Shown: positions 32,542-42,148 of the stretch, one piece after another | Layout of the letters: every line of letters starts with the position of its first letter | How positions within the stretch are numbered: the stretch's first letter is position 1 | Assembly: GCF_018986915.1 (NCBI RefSeq) | Contig: NZ_CP076723.1 | Span: 1,893,501 to 1,957,500, forward strand | Reading direction: 5' to 3' | DNA length: 64,000 nt | DNA from: Geomonas oryzisoli | GTDB lineage: Bacteria > Desulfobacterota > Desulfuromonadia > Geobacterales > Geobacteraceae | Translations under genes and position numbers: made by a program | The notes under the pieces: generated by a model | The model's input: only the letters and a program-made list of their open reading frames with translations | Databases searched by the model: none | Told to the model about the DNA's origin: nothing

Positions 32542-34653
32542 TTACTGAGCAACGCAGGAGTGAGCCGCACTGTCTCCCTTGGGGGGGGAGGGGACCACGT
32601 GCAGCCCCGGGAATTCCTCGCGCTGCGGCAGGAAGTTCGGTGTTTTCAGCAGCTTGATGAAGATGGGGACCAGTTCGGGGTCGAACTGGGTGCCGGCGTT
32701 TTCGGCCAGCTCCTGGATCGCCACCTCGAGCTTGAGCGCCTTGCGGTAGGGGCGGTCCGAGGTCATGGCGTCGAAGCTGTCGGCGATGGCCAGGATGCGG
32801 GACTCCAGGAGTAGTTCCTGGCCGATCAGGCGGTTGGGATACCCCTTGCCGTCGTAACGCTCGTGGTGCTGACCGATGCACAGGCGCACGTCGTGCAGGA
32901 ACTCGATCGGCTCCAGGATCTTCATGCCGATGGTGGGGTGCTGCTGCAGTTCGGCCACGTCGTCCCTGGTAAGGGTTTCCTCCTTGTGCAAAAGGGAGAG
33001 GTCGATGCCTATCTTGCCGATGTCGTGCAGGATGGCGGCGCGCTCGATCACCTTGAGCCGGTTGGCGGGAAGCTCGAGCTTGCGGGCCAGAGCCAGCGAG
33101 AAGCGGGTGACGCGTTCGGAGTGGCCGCGGGTGTAGCTGTCGGAAGCCTCGATGGCGGAGACCAGCGCCTGGATGGTGTTGAGGTAGGTCTTCTGCTGCT
33201 CGTCGTAGAGCATCGCGTTCTTGATGGCGATGGAGGCCTGGGCGGCGATGGTGGAGAGGAGTTCCAGTTCCTCGTGGTTGTAGACGGTGTTGTTCAGTTT
33301 GTTGACCACGGTGAGGGTGCCGATGATCTCGTCCTTCACCATGAGCGGAACGCAGATCAGGGTCTTCCTCTCGAAACCGATCGGGCTCACCCGGTCGAAC
33401 TCGGGGGTGAGGGAGATGTCGGTGATCAGCAGCGGCTTGCTGTTCTGGATGACCCAGCTGGAGACGCTGGAGGGCTTCATGGGGACGAACAGGTGCTTCG
33501 GGTCGGGGTTTTTATAGCCGACCAGGTTGGTGATGCGTAGCTCGCCATGCTCGGCGTTGTACAGAACCACGTAGCCTACCTGGGCCTGCATGGTGTCCAT
33601 GGTGGTCTTCACCACCAGCTGGTACAGGTTTTCCACCTCGATGGTGGAGTTGATGGCCAGGCCCAGGCGGTACAGAGTGGAAAGTTTCGCCACCGCCTTC
33701 TCGAGGTTGGTGTTCTTGTCTTCCAGTTCGCCGGCGAGATCGGCGATCTTGTAGTTGGCCTCCTCGATCTCCTCGATACGCTCCTCCAGGGTCACGTTGA
33801 GGTTCTCGATCTCCCGGATCTGCTCCTCGAGCCGGCCGTTCATCAGGTGGGTTTCACGGTGGTGCGCCAGTTTTTCCTGGGCCCGGGCCAGCTCCCTCTC
33901 GTGCTGCACGGTGGATTCCATAAGGGTGGCGATCGTGCCGACCATGTGGTTGAAGCTGTTCCCCAGCGAGCGCATCTCTCGGCTGGAGGTGAGGCTGATC
34001 TCCTGCTTGAAGTCGCCTTGCTCGACCTGTTCCATGTAGCGCATCAGTTTGCGGAGGGGGCGCTCCACATAGGCGACCAGAAAGACGAAGATGGTGGCGA
34101 CGGTAAGCAGTACCAGGATGACGGCATACAATATGGCGATCTGACGTTCCCGGGAGATGAAGCCGTTCATGTAGCCCATGGAGAGCTTGATCTCGAGCAG
34201 ACCGAGGGTTTCCTTGCTGGCGGGGTGGCACTTGTAGCACTGCGGGGCGTTGAATATGCGGGCGTAGGAGAGAAAAACCCCCTCATCGGGGAGCATGGAC
34301 AGGTTGCGGGCGGGGAGCTTCGGACGGCCCAGGTCCGGTACCTTCCCCCCGATCTCCTCGCGGTCCGCGGAATTCAGGATTTTCCCGTCGGCATCCACGA
34401 TCCTGATCGACTTGATAAACTCGCGGGATTTGATCCTGGCGAAGATGCTGGCCACCTCATCGGAGCGGCCCGAGAGCATCGCGTTGGAGACGGAACTCTT
34501 GATAGTCTCGATGAGGACCGAGGTGTTCCGGTTGGCGATCTCATGCAGCATTTCCTTTTGCTGCCGGTAATTTTGGTAAGCCACAGTCGAGATGACTACC
34601 ACCAGAATCGCGGTGACCAGGGTGAGGATCTTTGTTTTAAGCGAGATGCTCAT
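32542..34653 (-). CDS. Membrane HD-GYP phosphodiesterase with periplasmic CxxCH motif, HAMP and GAF
   Basis: A 703-aa sensor. TM1 is at about 9-26 and TM2 at about 171-195. The periplasmic region between them holds C139-x-x-C142-H143 (QCYKCHP), a covalent c-heme site. HAMP at about 196-250 is followed by a coiled coil (255-325) and a GAF domain (330-480). The HD-GYP domain has H543-D544 in ILHDIGKIG, then HHERYDGKGYP at 596-606 and DSFDAMTSDRPYR. HD-GYP proteins hydrolyse c-di-GMP. Together these suggest a redox- or ligand-sensing phosphodiesterase. The ATG at 34653 follows GGAGCTGT; an upstream frame to 34680 is less likely. Confidence 0.92.
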   Translation of the reverse strand: MSISLKTKILTLVTAILVVVISTVAYQNYRQQKEMLHEIANRNTSVLIETIKSSVSNAMLSGRSDEVASIFARIKSREFIKSIRIVDADGKILNSADREEIGGKVPDLGRPKLPARNLSMLPDEGVFLSYARIFNAPQCYKCHPASKETLGLLEIKLSMGYMNGFISRERQIAILYAVILVLLTVATIFVFLVAYVERPLRKLMRYMEQVEQGDFKQEISLTSSREMRSLGNSFNHMVGTIATLMESTVQHERELARAQEKLAHHRETHLMNGRLEEQIREIENLNVTLEERIEEIEEANYKIADLAGELEDKNTNLEKAVAKLSTLYRLGLAINSTIEVENLYQLVVKTTMDTMQAQVGYVVLYNAEHGELRITNLVGYKNPDPKHLFVPMKPSSVSSWVIQNSKPLLITDISLTPEFDRVSPIGFERKTLICVPLMVKDEIIGTLTVVNKLNNTVYNHEELELLSTIAAQASIAIKNAMLYDEQQKTYLNTIQALVSAIEASDSYTRGHSERVTRFSLALARKLELPANRLKVIERAAILHDIGKIGIDLSLLHKEETLTRDDVAELQQHPTIGMKILEPIEFLHDVRLCIGQHHERYDGKGYPNRLIGQELLLESRILAIADSFDAMTSDRPYRKALKLEVAIQELAENAGTQFDPELVPIFIKLLKTPNFLPQREEFPGLHVVPSPPKGDSAAHSCVAQ

Positions 34654-34687
34654 ACAGCTCCATACGGTGTCACAGATCACGCTAAAT

Positions 34688-34719
34688 GGCTATCGTCTAC
34701 AGCGATATAGCCTTTTTTT
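34688..34719. terminator. Hairpin with T-run near the HD-GYP start
   Basis: GGCTATCG and CGATATAGCC pair with a two-base bulge, followed by seven T on the plus strand. No plus-strand gene precedes it. On the minus strand it lies in the leader of the HD-GYP gene, 34 bases before the ATG, so it may be a leader hairpin rather than a terminator. Confidence 0.4.
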
Positions 34720-34921
34720 GTACTTCTGGCAACACTTATTTGGGATCTACAGCTCAGCTCCGTTGCCGTCAAACCAATCTGATCTCGACATCTTAGCTGC
34801 ACTGCGCGTAACCGGTTCCTCTCGTTGACACACCCAGGAACCCGTTGCTTAATGAGAAACTAAGCAAATCGCTTGCCAATTAATTAAAACTGAAAACCCT
34901 CTGATTAGAGCGACAAAATTA

Positions 34922-34951
34922 TTGACTTTGCGGGCGGTTCCATGGTTTATA
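34922..34951 (+). promoter_or_regulatory. Promoter of the SpoIID-like gene
   Basis: TTGACT (34922-34927), 18-bp spacer, TTTATA (34946-34951), about 45 bases before the start codon. The preceding 34720-34921 is AT-rich and I see no gene in it. Confidence 0.5.
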
Positions 34952-34997
34952 TCTAAGGCTTTTACGGGACGGTTAAACCCAGGTGTATACGGAATTG

Positions 34998-36107
34998 ATG
35001 AGCTGCTTCAGGACGTTGATCATATTAATCATCTGCCTCGCCGCCGGAGGGAGTGCCGCCGCGATGCGACCGGAGATGGTACGGGTGGCACTGTTCAAGG
35101 GGGCCGAAACCCTCAGGATCGACGGCGATGGCGTGCTCCTTACCGACGGTCGCGGTGAACCGCTCAGGGTGGAGATGCCCCTCGAGGTGCGCCGCGCCGG
35201 AAGCGGGCTCAGCGTGAACGGCAAGCCGGTGAACCGCCTGGTTGCCTCCGCCTTCTCGCGCATTTCGGTGAACGGGAAGGGGTACCGCGCCCTCATCGAG
35301 GTGTCTCCTGCCGACAAGGGGCTTTTGGTGGTGAACGAGCTGCCGCTCGAGGAATACCTGGTCGGACTCATCAACTGCGAGATCAGTTCCGCCTGGCCCA
35401 TAGAGGCCATCAAGGCGCAGGCCGTCATCGCCCGTTCCTACGCCGTGTACCAGATGCAGGCCCGCCGCGGCGCAAGCTACCAGCTCGAGTCCAGCGTCAT
35501 GGACCAGGTCTACGAGGGGGCGGACGTCGAGGACAGCCGTGCCGCCTACGGCGTGCGCGAGACCGCCGGTGAGGTGCTCACCTACGACGGCAAGACCATC
35601 CAGGCCTTCTATCATTCCAACTGCGGCGGCCATACCGAGTCCTCCAAAAACGTCTGGGGGCTGTCGATCCCGTACCTCCAAGGTGTCTCTTGCCGCTACT
35701 GCGGCGACTCCAACCCCATCCGGTGGGAGTTGAACCTTCCCCTTAAGAAGGTGGAGAGCTCGCTCAAGGCCGCAGGCTTCCAGGTCGCCGGCCTTAAAGA
35801 GCTGCGCGTGCGCGGCAGGAACGCAAGCGGCAGGGTGCAGGACGTGGTCGCCGAGTGCTCCCGGGGGAACGTCGCCATCCCCGCGGTCGCCTTCCGCAAG
35901 GCCTTGGGTTACGGCACGGTGAAGAGCACCAACTTCGAGCTCCGCTGCCAGCGCGACGAGGTCCAGGTCAGCGGCACCGGCTCCGGTCACGGCGTGGGGC
36001 TTTGCCAGTGGGGCGCCAAGGGGCGCGCCAACGAAGGGTTCGGTTACCGCGAGATCCTCACTTACTATTATCCGGGCGTGAAGCTTTCCGGCGGGTACGG
36101 TCGATAG
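34998..36107 (+). CDS. SpoIID/LytB-domain protein (putative peptidoglycan lytic enzyme)
   Basis: Secreted or lipid-membrane-anchored protein with an N-terminal signal-like helix ([18 protein letters not shown]) and a SpoIID domain. Family landmarks are [35 protein letters not shown], then [35 protein letters not shown] and [11 protein letters not shown]. SpoIID of sporeformers is a lytic transglycosylase that cleaves denuded glycan; in non-sporulating bacteria such proteins are presumed to act on septal peptidoglycan. The length is about 369 aa. The frame also allows GTG at 34983; the ATG at 34998 has GGA at proper spacing. queA begins two bases after its stop. Confidence 0.87.
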   Translation: MSCFRTLIILIICLAAGGSAAAMRPEMVRVALFKGAETLRIDGDGVLLTDGRGEPLRVEMPLEVRRAGSGLSVNGKPVNRLVASAFSRISVNGKGYRALIEVSPADKGLLVVNELPLEEYLVGLINCEISSAWPIEAIKAQAVIARSYAVYQMQARRGASYQLESSVMDQVYEGADVEDSRAAYGVRETAGEVLTYDGKTIQAFYHSNCGGHTESSKNVWGLSIPYLQGVSCRYCGDSNPIRWELNLPLKKVESSLKAAGFQVAGLKELRVRGRNASGRVQDVVAECSRGNVAIPAVAFRKALGYGTVKSTNFELRCQRDEVQVSGTGSGHGVGLCQWGAKGRANEGFGYREILTYYYPGVKLSGGYGR

Positions 36108-36108
36108 C

Positions 36109-37134
36109 ATGCGCCTTTCCGATTTCGATTACGAACTTCCGCCGGAGCTGATCGCTCAGCACCCGGCCAGCCGCAGGGACGCCTCGAGGCTTTTGACCCT
36201 GGACCGCGCCACCGGTGCGGTCGGGGAGAGCACCGTGGCCGCCATCGCTGCCCAGTTTCGCCCCGGCGACCTCCTGGTCCTCAACGACACCCGCGTGATC
36301 CCGGCCCGGCTCAAGGGACACAAGGAAAGCGGCGGTGCCGTGGAGGTGTTCCTCGTGCGCCGCGTCCCCGGCGGGGGAGAGGTCTGGAGCTGCCTCATCA
36401 AGGCCTCCAAGTCCCCCGGTGCCGATACCCGCATCATCCTCCCCTCCGGAGTCGTCGCGACGGTTCTCGCCCGCGAGGCCGGAGAGTGGCTGGTCCGCTT
36501 CGAGGGGAGCGACGACTTCATGGCGTGGCTGGAAGGGGCCGGGAGCATGCCGCTCCCCCCCTACATCAAGCGGGCGCCCGAAGGTGAAGACCTGGAGCGC
36601 TACCAGACCGTATTCGCGCGCGAAAAAGGGGCCGTGGCCGCTCCCACCGCCGGACTGCACTTCACCCCGGAGATCCTGGCTGAGATCCGGGGTCGCGGCG
36701 TGGAGATCGCGCCGGTCACCCTGCACGTGGGACTGGGGACCTTCATGCCGGTCCGGGTCGAGGACCTCTCCCAGCACACCATGCACCGGGAGTTGTACCG
36801 GATCCCGCACGCAACCGCGGAGGCCATCCGCCGCACCAGGGAGGCCGGGGGGAGGGTGGTAGCGCTCGGGACCACCTCGATGCGGGCTCTGGAGCACGCC
36901 GCATCCTCCGGGGAGCTTGAGGCCGGGGAGCGCGAGGCGGACATCTTCATCCTGCCGGGATACCGGTTCCGGGTGGTTGATGCGTTGATAACGAATTTTC
37001 ATCTCCCCAAATCGACTCTATTTATGTTAGTGTGCGCTTTCGCCGGGAAAGAGGTCATGCTGAACGCCTACCGCGAGGCGGTGCAGCGCCGCTTCCGGTT
37101 CTTCAGCTACGGAGACGCGATGTTCATCGGCTGA
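36109..37134 (+). CDS. queA: S-adenosylmethionine:tRNA ribosyltransferase-isomerase QueA
   Basis: Makes epoxyqueuosine in tRNA by transferring the ribosyl moiety of SAM to preQ1. Landmarks: [27 protein letters not shown] at the start, then [43 protein letters not shown] and [12 protein letters not shown]. The 341 aa length is normal. It is followed, after a repeat region, by tgt, which inserts preQ1 at the wobble position. Both steps of core queuosine synthesis on tRNA are therefore encoded here. Confidence 0.97.
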   Translation: MRLSDFDYELPPELIAQHPASRRDASRLLTLDRATGAVGESTVAAIAAQFRPGDLLVLNDTRVIPARLKGHKESGGAVEVFLVRRVPGGGEVWSCLIKASKSPGADTRIILPSGVVATVLAREAGEWLVRFEGSDDFMAWLEGAGSMPLPPYIKRAPEGEDLERYQTVFAREKGAVAAPTAGLHFTPEILAEIRGRGVEIAPVTLHVGLGTFMPVRVEDLSQHTMHRELYRIPHATAEAIRRTREAGGRVVALGTTSMRALEHAASSGELEAGEREADIFILPGYRFRVVDALITNFHLPKSTLFMLVCAFAGKEVMLNAYREAVQRRFRFFSYGDAMFIG

Positions 37135-37164
37135 GGCCGAGGACATCGGCAAAAGGGGAAGGGC

Positions 37165-37184
37165 GGGCGAATGATCATTCGCCC
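37165..37184. repeat. Palindrome GGGCGAATGATCATTCGCCC, copy 2
   Basis: Perfect copy, followed by CTACA, between queA and tgt. See the copies at 28523 and 59221. Confidence 0.85.
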
Positions 37185-37223
37185 CTACAGTGGACCTTCT
37201 ATAAATTGAAAGAGATGACGTTC

Positions 37224-37331
37224 CTCCCCCTCCCTTGACGGGAGGGGGCAGGGGGGTGGGTGACGTTGATATCGGTATCGATGTCGGCACCTGCCCCCAC
37301 CCCCTAACCCCCTCCCGCGAGGGGAGGGGGG
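37224..37331. repeat. Large inverted repeat of CCCCCTCCC...GGGAGGGGG type
   Basis: The left end (CCCTCCCTTGACGGGAGGG) and right end (CCCTCCCGCGAGGGGAGGG) flank a centre holding GGTGGGTGACGTTGATATC-like sequence and CACCCCCTAACCCCC. It lies just before tgt and ends 28 bases before its start codon. It is probably a small non-autonomous element. Confidence 0.7.
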
Positions 37332-37337
37332 ATATAA

Positions 37338-38474
<1,137 letters not shown>

Positions 38475-38550
38475 CGCTGTTCGGTTGAAGCTTTACTCGA
38501 AGCTTTCATTGTCAATAAAGGGATGGAAATACTACCCAGGAGGTAACTAA

Positions 38551-38877
38551 ATGTTAGGTTTGGCGTTTGCAATGGCTGCTCCCGCGCAGGGCGGCGCGCC
38601 CGCGGGCGGAGGTATGATGGCGCAGTTCCAGGGGCTGATCCCCCTGGTGTTCATGTTCGCCATCTTCTACTTCCTGCTCATCAGGCCGCAGCAGAAAAAG
38701 GCCAAGGAGCACAGAGCGCTTCTGGACGCGCTCAAAAAAGGCGATCAGGTCGTCACCGCCGGCGGCATGCACGGCAAGGTGACCGCACTGGACGACCAGG
38801 TGGTAACCCTGGAGATCGCACCCGGCGTCAACGTCAGGATCAACAAAGGGTACATTGCGTCTGTAAAGCAGGACTAG
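38551..38877 (+). CDS. yajC: Preprotein translocase subunit YajC
   Basis: A small single-pass membrane protein of the SecDF-YajC complex. The N-terminal Ala/Gly-rich stretch is followed by the helix LIPLVFMFAIFYFLLIRPQQKKAKEH, diagnostic of YajC, and a soluble domain with LKKGDQVVTAGGMHGKV. The length is 108 aa. CAGGAGG lies before the ATG. Confidence 0.95.
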   Translation: MLGLAFAMAAPAQGGAPAGGGMMAQFQGLIPLVFMFAIFYFLLIRPQQKKAKEHRALLDALKKGDQVVTAGGMHGKVTALDDQVVTLEIAPGVNVRINKGYIASVKQD

Positions 38878-38913
38878 TGCATTGATCGAATTTTTCCGAA
38901 AGGAGCTTTTCCC

Positions 38914-40512
38914 ATGAAGGGTTATACCTGGCGCATTTCTCTTATCCTCATTTTCATCATAGCCTCGTGCGTCTACCTGACGCCGACTCTGGTCGACACG
39001 CTCCCCACATGGTGGAGCGGGCTGCTTCCCAAGGACAAGATCCACCTCGGTCTTGACCTGCAGGGGGGTACCCATCTGGTCATGGAGGTCGAGACCCAGA
39101 AGGCCGTGGAAGGATCGCTGGACCTGATCGCCACCGACCTCGAGGACTCCCTCACCGCGCAGAGCCTCCGCTTCAAGAAGATCGGGCGCCTGGGCGGCGA
39201 CAAGGTGCAGCTCACCCTGTACGACCGCGGCTCGGCCGACAAGGTGCAGGCCCTGATCAAGAAGAAGTACCCCGACCTCGAGGCCCTGCCGGTCTTCGAC
39301 GAGGGGGGCTTCGTCAACATGCAGCTGCGCATCAACGAGAAAGAGGCCCAGGTCAGGAAGGACCGCGCCGTAGCGCAGGCCCTGGAGACCATCCGTAACA
39401 GGATTGACCAGTTCGGCGTCTCCGAGCCGGTGATCCAGCGCGAGGGGCTCAACAACATCGTCGTGCAGCTCCCCGGCATCAAGGACCCGAAACGCGCCAT
39501 CGAGCTGATCGGCAAGACCGCGCGCCTCGAGTTCAAGCTGGTCGACGAGACCGTCAATGCTGCCACCGCGACCGCAGGCTCCCTCCCTGAGGACGACGAG
39601 CTCCTCTTCGAGAAGAGGACCGATCCCCAGACCGGCGCCGTGTCGGAAACCCCGCTGGTCGTGAAGAAGAAGGCCATGATCACCGGCGAGCTCCTGACCG
39701 ACGCCCAGATCAGGATCGACTCCCAGTACAACCAGCCCTACGTGGCCATCGAGTTCAACTCCACCGGCGCGCGCCTGTTCGACCAGGTCACCGCCGCCAA
39801 CGTGGGCAAGCGCTTCGCGATCGTGCTGGACAACAACATCTACTCTGCACCGGTCATCCGCGAGAGGATCTCGGGCGGCTCCGCCCAGATCTCCGGCTCC
39901 TTCACCGAGAAGGAAGCTGCCGACCTCGCCATCGTGCTGCGCGCCGGTTCGCTGCCCGCTCCGGTCAAGATCCTGCAGAACGTCACCGTCGGACCTTCCC
40001 TTGGTCGCGACTCCATTCACAAGGGGCTCATGGCCGGTCTGATCGGCGTGGTGCTGGTCGTCAGCTTCATGGCGCTGTACTACAAGCTCTCCGGCATGGT
40101 CGCCAACCTCGGTATGGTGCTGAACATCCTGTTCCTGATGGGTGCGCTCTCCGCGCTGGGCGCCACGCTGACCCTGCCGGGCATCGCCGCTATCGTTCTT
40201 TTGGTCGGTATGTCGGTCGACTCCAACGTCCTCATCTTCGAAAGGATCAGGGAGGAGCTGCGTCTGGGCAAGACGCCGCATGCCGCGCTCGACGCCGGCT
40301 ACGACAAGGCGTTTCTCACCATCATGGACTCTCACGTGACCGCCCTCATCACCGCTGCGGTGCTGTTCCAGTTCGGCACCGGCCCGGTCAAGGGCTTCGC
40401 CGTCTCGCTGAGCCTCGGTATCATCATCAACCTGTTCACGTCGCTTGTGGCCACCAAGGTGCTCTTTGACGCCTTCCTGGACCGCGTCCACGTGAAGCGA
40501 CTCAGCGTATAA
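38914..40512 (+). CDS. secD: Protein translocase subunit SecD
   Basis: Proton-driven export factor of the RND superfamily that helps release secreted proteins from SecYEG. TM1 is near the N-terminus, followed by LGLDLQGGTHLVMEV and a large periplasmic P1 domain. The C-terminal five-helix block has GTIGPSLG-like VGPSLGRDSI, then VGMSVDSNVLIFERIREELR. The 532 aa length is typical. It lies 12 bases before secF. Confidence 0.97.
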   Translation: MKGYTWRISLILIFIIASCVYLTPTLVDTLPTWWSGLLPKDKIHLGLDLQGGTHLVMEVETQKAVEGSLDLIATDLEDSLTAQSLRFKKIGRLGGDKVQLTLYDRGSADKVQALIKKKYPDLEALPVFDEGGFVNMQLRINEKEAQVRKDRAVAQALETIRNRIDQFGVSEPVIQREGLNNIVVQLPGIKDPKRAIELIGKTARLEFKLVDETVNAATATAGSLPEDDELLFEKRTDPQTGAVSETPLVVKKKAMITGELLTDAQIRIDSQYNQPYVAIEFNSTGARLFDQVTAANVGKRFAIVLDNNIYSAPVIRERISGGSAQISGSFTEKEAADLAIVLRAGSLPAPVKILQNVTVGPSLGRDSIHKGLMAGLIGVVLVVSFMALYYKLSGMVANLGMVLNILFLMGALSALGATLTLPGIAAIVLLVGMSVDSNVLIFERIREELRLGKTPHAALDAGYDKAFLTIMDSHVTALITAAVLFQFGTGPVKGFAVSLSLGIIINLFTSLVATKVLFDAFLDRVHVKRLSV

Positions 40513-40524
40513 GGGGAGGGACCA

Positions 40525-41430
40525 ATGGAACTGCTCAAGAAGACCAACATAGATTTCATCGGGATGAGGAAGTTCTCCTTCATCGCTTCCGGCCTCATGG
40601 CCATCATCGGCATCATCGGCATCATCGCCATTGCCCGGGGCACCGCCAACATGGGTATCGACTTCTCCGGCGGCACCGAAATGCAGATCAAGTTCGCGCA
40701 GGCCGCGACCACCCAGTCCATCCGCGACGCACTTGCCAAGGGCGGCATCAAGGAGGCTGAGCTTCAGGAGATCACCGGCGGTAACCAAGTGCTGGTGAAG
40801 ATGCACAAGTCCACCGGCAAGTCCGCCGACCAGGTTGCCGACGCACTGAAGGCCGGTATCCCGGGCAACACCTTCACCGTGGAAAGCTCCACCGAGATCG
40901 GCCCTTCCATCGGCGAGAAGCTGAAGCAGGACACCATAGTGGCCGTGGCGCTCTCCATGCTGGGCATCATCCTCTACATCGCCTGGCGCTTCGATTTCAA
41001 ATTCGGGGTGGGCGCGGTGATCGCCACCATGCACGACGTCCTCGCCATGATCGCCGTGTTCTATGTGATGCACCGCGAGGTCAACATCCTGTTCATCACC
41101 GCGGTCCTGACCATCGCCGGTTACTCGCTCACCGATACCGTCGTCGTCTTTGACCGTATCCGCGAGAACATGCACAAGAGCCTCAAGGACCCGATGATCA
41201 CCATCTTCAACAAGTCGATCAACGAGACGCTGTCCCGTACCATCATCACCTCGGTGACCACCTTCCTTGCCGCCGTCTCGCTCTTCCTTTTCGGCGGCGA
41301 GGTGATCCACGACTTCGCCTTTGCCCTGGTCGTGGGCGTCGTGGTCGCCACCTATTCGTCCATCTTCGTGGCGAGCCCGATCGTGGCACTGTGGGAAAAA
41401 CGCGCGGTCGAGAAGGCCGAAGCCGTCTAA
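40525..41430 (+). CDS. secF: Protein translocase subunit SecF
   Basis: Partner of SecD. FSGGTEMQIKF lies in the first periplasmic part, then the conserved EIGPSIGEKL and the membrane block with GYSLTDTVVVFDRIRE and NETLSRTIITSVTTF. The 301 aa length is standard. It overlaps nothing and is followed nine bases later by a membrane TPR gene with its own GGAGG. Confidence 0.97.
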   Translation: MELLKKTNIDFIGMRKFSFIASGLMAIIGIIGIIAIARGTANMGIDFSGGTEMQIKFAQAATTQSIRDALAKGGIKEAELQEITGGNQVLVKMHKSTGKSADQVADALKAGIPGNTFTVESSTEIGPSIGEKLKQDTIVAVALSMLGIILYIAWRFDFKFGVGAVIATMHDVLAMIAVFYVMHREVNILFITAVLTIAGYSLTDTVVVFDRIRENMHKSLKDPMITIFNKSINETLSRTIITSVTTFLAAVSLFLFGGEVIHDFAFALVVGVVVATYSSIFVASPIVALWEKRAVEKAEAV

Positions 41431-41439
41431 GGAGGTTCT

Positions 41440-42015
41440 GTGAACAAGGAGAACGTACTTACCATCGTGGTAGCGCTGATCGTAGGTCTCCTGGGAGGCT
41501 ACCTGATCTTCAACATCGCCGGCCAGAACAAGGTCCCTGAGGTCGCCATGAGCGTGCCGCAGGGCGCGGGTTCGCCGACCGATTACCAGCGGCGCATCGT
41601 CGAGGCCGAGAAGATCGTCGCTGCCGATCCCAAGAACCTCCAGGCCTGGATCCAGCTCGGCAATGACTACTTCGACACCGATCAGGCCCAGAAGGCGGTC
41701 AACGCCTATGGCAAGGCCCTCGAGCTCGATCCCAACAACCTGAACGTGATGACCGACCAGGGGATCATGTACCGCAAGATCGGCTGGTACGACAAGGCGA
41801 TCGCCAACTTCGAGAAGGCACAGTCGATCGATCCCAAGCATCTGCAAAGCCTGTACAACCTGGGCGTGGTCTACCTGCAGGACCTGAAGCAGCCGGACAA
41901 GGCCAAGGAGATCTGGACCAAGTACCTGCAGTTCGACTCGACCAGCCCGACGGCACAGCAGATCAAGAACGACATGGCCGGGCTGAACCAGATGCCCACC
42001 TCGTTCAAGAAGTAG
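41440..42015 (+). CDS. Membrane-anchored TPR protein
   Basis: A 191-aa protein with one N-terminal helix (VLTIVVALIVGLLGGYLIFNIAG) and three TPR units (KNLQAWIQLGNDYFDTDQ, NNLNVMTDQGIMYRKIGW, KHLQSLYNLGVVYLQDLK). It resembles the C-terminal TPR part of CcmH/NrfG-type cytochrome maturation proteins and YbgF-like scaffolds, but no cytochrome-maturation genes adjoin it. It may be a cofactor of the Sec operon in this lineage (inference from position). The start is GTG at 41440 after AAGGAGG. It ends at a strong terminator, which closes the operon. Confidence 0.82.
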   Translation: MNKENVLTIVVALIVGLLGGYLIFNIAGQNKVPEVAMSVPQGAGSPTDYQRRIVEAEKIVAADPKNLQAWIQLGNDYFDTDQAQKAVNAYGKALELDPNNLNVMTDQGIMYRKIGWYDKAIANFEKAQSIDPKHLQSLYNLGVVYLQDLKQPDKAKEIWTKYLQFDSTSPTAQQIKNDMAGLNQMPTSFKK

Positions 42016-42033
42016 AGTTCGAGAATATGAAAG

Positions 42034-42064
42034 AAAAAAACCCGCTTCCGGCGGGTTTTTTTTT
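42034..42064 (+). terminator. Terminator of the queA-tgt-secDF operon
   Basis: A-run, CCCGC-TTCCG-GCGGG stem-loop, then nine T. It would also work on the minus strand. Confidence 0.88.
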
Positions 42065-42148
42065 GCCGCCGTCGCAGCACATTAGATTCGCTGGGTGCCG
42101 ATCCTTATGCTATGATTGCACCCTGATTTTTACCGTACCGGAGGAGGG

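Noticed and set aside
38554-41847. 1097-codon open frame on the minus strand
   Set aside because: It lies opposite yajC, secD and secF, all clearly recognised. The translation has no family features.
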